Below, piece by piece: positions 59,918 to 64,000 of a stretch of 64,000 bases of DNA (its first letter is position 1; the number at the start of each line of letters is the position of its first letter). The notes below the pieces were generated by a model. It was given only the letters and a program-made list of their open reading frames with translations, was not told where the DNA came from and ran no database searches. The position numbers and the translations under genes are program-made. Source of the DNA: Tannerellaceae bacterium (GTDB taxonomy: Bacteria; Bacteroidota; Bacteroidia; Bacteroidales; Tannerellaceae); assembly GCA_031280435.1 (NCBI GenBank), contig JAITGS010000046.1, positions 16,469 to 80,468 on the forward strand, in the 5' to 3' direction.

Positions 59918-62764
59918 ATGGCAAGCAACAAGGATGCAGTTGAAAAGGGGCTTATCTCCGTTTGGGGAGCCAGAGTGCATAATCTTAAGAACATAGATGT
60001 AGATATTCCGCGCAACTCGCTTACGGTGATTACCGGCATGAGCGGCAGCGGCAAATCGTCGCTGGCCTTCGACACCATCTTTGCCGAAGGACAGCGCAGG
60101 TACATTGAAACCTTCTCGGCCTACGCTCGCAACTTCCTCGGCAACATGGAGCGGCCCGACGTCGACCGCATCACAGGCCTCAGCCCCGTCATCTCCATAG
60201 AGCAGAAAACGACGAACCGCAACCCGCGCTCTACGGTAGGCACCACCACCGAGGTGTACGACTTCTTCCGCCTGCTGTACGCACGTGCGGGCGAGGCCTT
60301 CTCCTATCTGAGCGGCGAGAAGATGGTGAAGTACAGCGACGAGCAGATACTCGATCTTATCACCAAAGATTATATGGGCAGGCGCATCTACATCCTGGCT
60401 CCCTTGGTGCGCAACCGCAAAGGGCACTACAAGGAACTCTTCGAGCAGGTGCGCAAGAAGGGCTACATGAGGGTGAGGGTAGACGGCGCCTTTGAGGATC
60501 TGCTGCCGGGGATGAAGCTCGACCGATACAAGATGCACAGCATAGAGCTGGTGATAGACAAGATGGTGGTGGGGCCCGACATTGAGCGCAGCCTGAGGCA
60601 GTCGGCTCTCACGGCCATGAAGCAGGGCGACGGGCTGATGCTCGTATTCGACGCCGAGAACGATACCGAACGCTACTTCAGCCGCCGGCTGATGGATCCG
60701 GCCACGGGCCTGTCGTACAAGGAGCCTGCTCCGCACAACTTCTCCTTCAACTCGCCGCAAGGCGCTTGCCCCGCCTGCAAAGGCCTCGGCGAGCGGAACA
60801 TTATCGACATGAGCAAGATTGTGCCCAACACTTCGCTCAACATCTACCAGGGAGGCATCACCGCCCTCGGCTCGTATCGCGGCACGCTCATCTTCCGCCA
60901 GATTGAGGCTATATGCGCAAAGCACGGCGTGACTATCAAAACTCCTATCGCGAATATACCCGAAGAGGCTATGGACGAGATAATGAACGGCAGCTCCGAA
61001 CGCCTCGACGTGAAGCTGGCTCCGGGCGAGCAGGCAGCTATGATAGGCAACTACGAGGGCGTCACCCGATACATCATGATGCAGCAAGACGACGAGGCTT
61101 CGGAGAACGCCCGCAGATGGGCCGGACAGTTCGTTGGCGTAGAGCGATGCCCTGCCTGCAACGGCACCAGGCTGAACAGAGAGGCTCTGCACTATCGCAT
61201 AGACGGCCTCGACATAGCATCGGTTGCCGAAATGGACATAGCCGCGCTGAGCCGATGGACGGAAGGGCTGGAGGAGCGCCTCGACAGCCGTCAGAGGCTG
61301 ATAGCCGTAGAGATACTGAAGGAGATACGCTCGCGCCTGCGCTTCCTGCTCGACGTTGGGCTGGACTATCTGTCGCTCAACCGTGCGGCCGCCACCCTTT
61401 CCGGAGGCGAGAGCCAGCGCATCAGGCTTGCCACTCAGATAGGCAGCAAATTAGTGAACGTGCTCTACATACTCGACGAGCCCAGCATAGGATTGCACCA
61501 GCGCGACAATCTGAGGCTGATAAATTCCCTGAAGCAACTGCGCGACGGAGGCAATTCGGTCATAGTCGTTGAGCACGACAGGGAGATGATGCTCAATGCC
61601 GACTATGTCATAGACCTCGGCCCCCGCGCCGGAAGGCAAGGCGGCAAGGTGGTCTTCGCCGGGCTGCCTGCCGCCATGCCCGAGGCCGATACGCTCACCG
61701 CAGCCTATCTCAACGGCAAGATGAAGATCGAAGTGCCGGCCGTACGCCGCGCGGGCAACGGCAAAAGCATCACCCTCAGAGGCGCTTCGGGCAATAACCT
61801 CAAGAGCGTCGACGCAAGCTTCCCGCTCGGAACGCTGATATGCGTCACCGGCGTATCGGGCAGCGGCAAGTCCACGCTCATCAATCATACTCTCCAGCCC
61901 ATACTCAGCCGCATGTTCTATCGCTCGCTGACCGAGCCCCTGCCCTACGTAGCCATAGAGGGAGCTCAGCACATAGACAAGGTCGTCAACGTGGACCAGT
62001 CGCCCATAGGACGCACTCCGCGCAGCAATCCGGCAACATATACGGGCGTGTTCGGCGACATTCGCAACCTCTTTGTAGGCATGCCCGAAGCCAAGATTCG
62101 CGGATACAAGCCGGGGCGCTTCTCCTTCAACGTGAAAGGCGGACGATGCGAAACCTGCGGAGGCAGCGGCTACAAAACCATAGAGATGAACTTCCTGCCC
62201 GACGTATTTGTGCCCTGCGAAGAATGTCACGGCAAGCGATACAACCGCGAGACGCTTGAGGTGCGCTTCCGCGGCAAGTCCATAGCCGACGTGCTCGACA
62301 TGACCATCAACATGGCCGTGGAGTGCTTCGAGAACGTTCCCAACATAATCGCCAAAATAAAGGCTATGCAGAGCGTTGGCCTGGGATACATCAAGCTCGG
62401 ACAGCCGTCGACCACCCTCTCCGGCGGCGAGAGCCAGCGCGTGAAGCTCGCCACCGAGCTCGCCAAGCGCGATACGGGCAAGACGCTCTACATACTCGAC
62501 GAGCCCACAACCGGCCTGCACTTCGAAGACGTCCGGGTTCTGCTCGGCGTTCTCCAGCGATTGGTAGATAAGGGGAATACAGTGATTATCATAGAGCACA
62601 ACCTCGACGTGATAAAGTGCGCCGACTACATCATCGACCTCGGCCCCGAAGGCGGACGCAAAGGCGGCAGCATCCTCTTTGCCGGCACTCCGGAAGAGAT
62701 GATATCCTCAGAAAACACAGAAAGCTTCACCGCCCCCTTCCTCAGGCAGGAACTTTCCTGCTGA
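59918..62764 (+). CDS. uvrA: Excinuclease ABC subunit A
   Basis: [76 protein letters not shown]. Confidence 0.97.
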   Translation: MASNKDAVEKGLISVWGARVHNLKNIDVDIPRNSLTVITGMSGSGKSSLAFDTIFAEGQRRYIETFSAYARNFLGNMERPDVDRITGLSPVISIEQKTTNRNPRSTVGTTTEVYDFFRLLYARAGEAFSYLSGEKMVKYSDEQILDLITKDYMGRRIYILAPLVRNRKGHYKELFEQVRKKGYMRVRVDGAFEDLLPGMKLDRYKMHSIELVIDKMVVGPDIERSLRQSALTAMKQGDGLMLVFDAENDTERYFSRRLMDPATGLSYKEPAPHNFSFNSPQGACPACKGLGERNIIDMSKIVPNTSLNIYQGGITALGSYRGTLIFRQIEAICAKHGVTIKTPIANIPEEAMDEIMNGSSERLDVKLAPGEQAAMIGNYEGVTRYIMMQQDDEASENARRWAGQFVGVERCPACNGTRLNREALHYRIDGLDIASVAEMDIAALSRWTEGLEERLDSRQRLIAVEILKEIRSRLRFLLDVGLDYLSLNRAAATLSGGESQRIRLATQIGSKLVNVLYILDEPSIGLHQRDNLRLINSLKQLRDGGNSVIVVEHDREMMLNADYVIDLGPRAGRQGGKVVFAGLPAAMPEADTLTAAYLNGKMKIEVPAVRRAGNGKSITLRGASGNNLKSVDASFPLGTLICVTGVSGSGKSTLINHTLQPILSRMFYRSLTEPLPYVAIEGAQHIDKVVNVDQSPIGRTPRSNPATYTGVFGDIRNLFVGMPEAKIRGYKPGRFSFNVKGGRCETCGGSGYKTIEMNFLPDVFVPCEECHGKRYNRETLEVRFRGKSIADVLDMTINMAVECFENVPNIIAKIKAMQSVGLGYIKLGQPSTTLSGGESQRVKLATELAKRDTGKTLYILDEPTTGLHFEDVRVLLGVLQRLVDKGNTVIIIEHNLDVIKCADYIIDLGPEGGRKGGSILFAGTPEEMISSENTESFTAPFLRQELSC

Positions 62765-62786
62765 TAAGAGGGGGGCCGCAGCTATT

Positions 62787-63134
62787 TCAATAGCCGCAAG
62801 CTCTTCCGCTGCCGTTGCAGTCACGGCACGATATTGAAGTATAATCATAGCCCATGTCATGAAAGCCATAGCCAGTGCAATGATGACACTTTTCAGCAAT
62901 CTTGCCGCATCGTGTGCACATGTCGACATCCCCCCAGCGATCCCAATCCTGTTTTTCCGAACCGCATCGTTTGCACTCGCATCCGTTCCAGTCGTGTCTA
63001 TCCTCGTTGCATCGTTTGCAGGTGCATCCGTCCCAGTCATGAGAAATCGAACATCTAATGATTTCGTACAAGTTAAAAAGTCCTATCATCACAACTGCAA
63101 TCAGCCAGTACCATTCCTCTAAAAATTTCTTCAT
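62787..63134 (-). CDS. Small membrane protein with tandem HDWxGCxCKRC zinc-ribbon motifs
   Basis: N-terminal TM; HDWDGCTCKRC, HDWNGCECKRC; C-terminal CHHCTGYGFHDMGYDYTSISCRDCNGSGRACGY. Confidence 0.8.
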   Translation of the reverse strand: MKKFLEEWYWLIAVVMIGLFNLYEIIRCSISHDWDGCTCKRCNEDRHDWNGCECKRCGSEKQDWDRWGDVDMCTRCGKIAEKCHHCTGYGFHDMGYDYTSISCRDCNGSGRACGY

Positions 63135-63176
63135 AAATCCTATCTCCTTTCTTTATAATAGTATTAATGTATGCGC

Positions 63177-63650
63177 TCAATAGTCGCGAGCTCTTCCGCT
63201 GCCGCCGCAGTCACTGCACCTCTGTGTATCATAATCGCGAATCACATAGCCACCACCACCGCAATTGGAGCAGCTTTCAGCCGTTTTGTCGCATCGTGTG
63301 CATCTACGTCCGTCCCAGTCATGTGTACCCTTGCCGCATAGTTTGCATCTACATCCGTCCCAGTCATGGCCCTCATCTCTTGTAGCTCCGCATCGTTTGC
63401 ACTTGCAACCGTTCCAGTCGTGGCCGAACTTGCACATAATAGCAATCACCAAGTTGTAGAGCTTACAGATGCCGTAGCATATAAGAGCAAGTACAAGCGA
63501 GCTTAAAATATTTCCTACAATAGTTCCATCGTCGAATCCCCCATAACTCGGTCTTATACATCTCATTAAGGAACCAATCATAAAGGCTGTCACAATGATA
63601 AGGCCAAATGTGGCGCAACCGACTGTTAAAGGGCTCTCTATTTTCTTCAT
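63177..63650 (-). CDS. Paralogous membrane protein with tandem HDWxGCxCKRC zinc-ribbon motifs
   Basis: Two TMs; HDWNGCKCKRC, HDWDGCRCKLC, HDWDGRRCTRC; CSNCGGGGYVIRDYDTQRCSDCGGSGRARDY. Confidence 0.82.
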   Translation of the reverse strand: MKKIESPLTVGCATFGLIIVTAFMIGSLMRCIRPSYGGFDDGTIVGNILSSLVLALICYGICKLYNLVIAIMCKFGHDWNGCKCKRCGATRDEGHDWDGCRCKLCGKGTHDWDGRRCTRCDKTAESCSNCGGGGYVIRDYDTQRCSDCGGSGRARDY

Positions 63651-63854
63651 AAATCCTATCTCCTTTCTTTATTAATTTGATTTTACTTCCTGTTACTGAT
63701 ATATGGCTTTCGCTAAGCCGAAGGACGGTCGAACGGTCGTTCTCCCTGCCGTCATTTTGCCCGTTGTATTGGCGGACATTGATAACGGGAAGTGCAAGGT
63801 AGTTATTTTTGCTTGAATCCGGTATGAGAAATGGCTCTGCCGCGGATGTGCGAA

Positions 63855-64000
63855 ATTTCACCGGCTCCATGGATGACGCCGGAGGGAGTAAAACGATTTC
63901 ACTGGCTCCATGGATGACGCCGGAGGCAGTAAAACGATTTCACTCGCTCCATGGATGACGCCGGAGGCAGTAAAACGATTTCACTGGCTCCATGGATGAC
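63855..64000. repeat. Tandem array, 41-bp unit (GGCTCCATGGATGACGCCGGAGGCAGTAAAACGATTTCACT), runs off window
   Basis: GGCTCCATGG-type starts at 63863, 63904, 63945, 63986: all spaced 41. Confidence 0.96.

Noticed and set aside
1-64000. tRNA or rRNA genes
   Set aside because: I scanned the intergenic gaps by eye and saw no T-arm GTTCGAATC-type or rRNA sequence; a tRNAscan run would be decisive.

Overview
This is a Bacteroidetes/Bacteroidales-like chromosomal window; that lineage call is inferred from gene content and TTTG/TAnnTTTG-type promoters. It opens with the end of a CRISPR array (about 8 repeats; 36-nt repeat GTTGTAACTGCCCTTATTTTGAAGGGTAAAAACAAC; 29-30-nt spacers) whose repeat and spacer format strongly resemble type VI-B (Cas13b) arrays. 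Housekeeping genes follow: lipid kinase, asnB, gltB-gltD, DNA pol III delta', nucleoside kinase, RelA/SpoT, two back-to-back ECF sigma operons, LemA/M48 and uvrA. There is a small defence-like pair (type ISP/IIG-like RM and a Fic protein) and a long surface-polysaccharide cluster (about 34.8-59.4 kb) with an AT-rich glycosyltransferase island. The most striking unexplained feature is at least nine intergenic short tandem-repeat arrays, plus one two-unit version. Their unit lengths fall into only two classes, about 21 bp and 41-42 bp (about 2x). Unit sequence is mostly unrelated between loci, units usually carry a dyad, and arrays occur in convergent, divergent and co-directional gaps alike. 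Other points of interest are a GIY-YIG nuclease gene bracketed by near-identical 78-bp direct repeats containing palindromes, a MITE-like element that supplies the stop codon of the Fic gene, a composition breakpoint inside the flippase gene, and a duplicated pair of membrane-anchored zinc-ribbon proteins with Shine-Dalgarno-like leaders.
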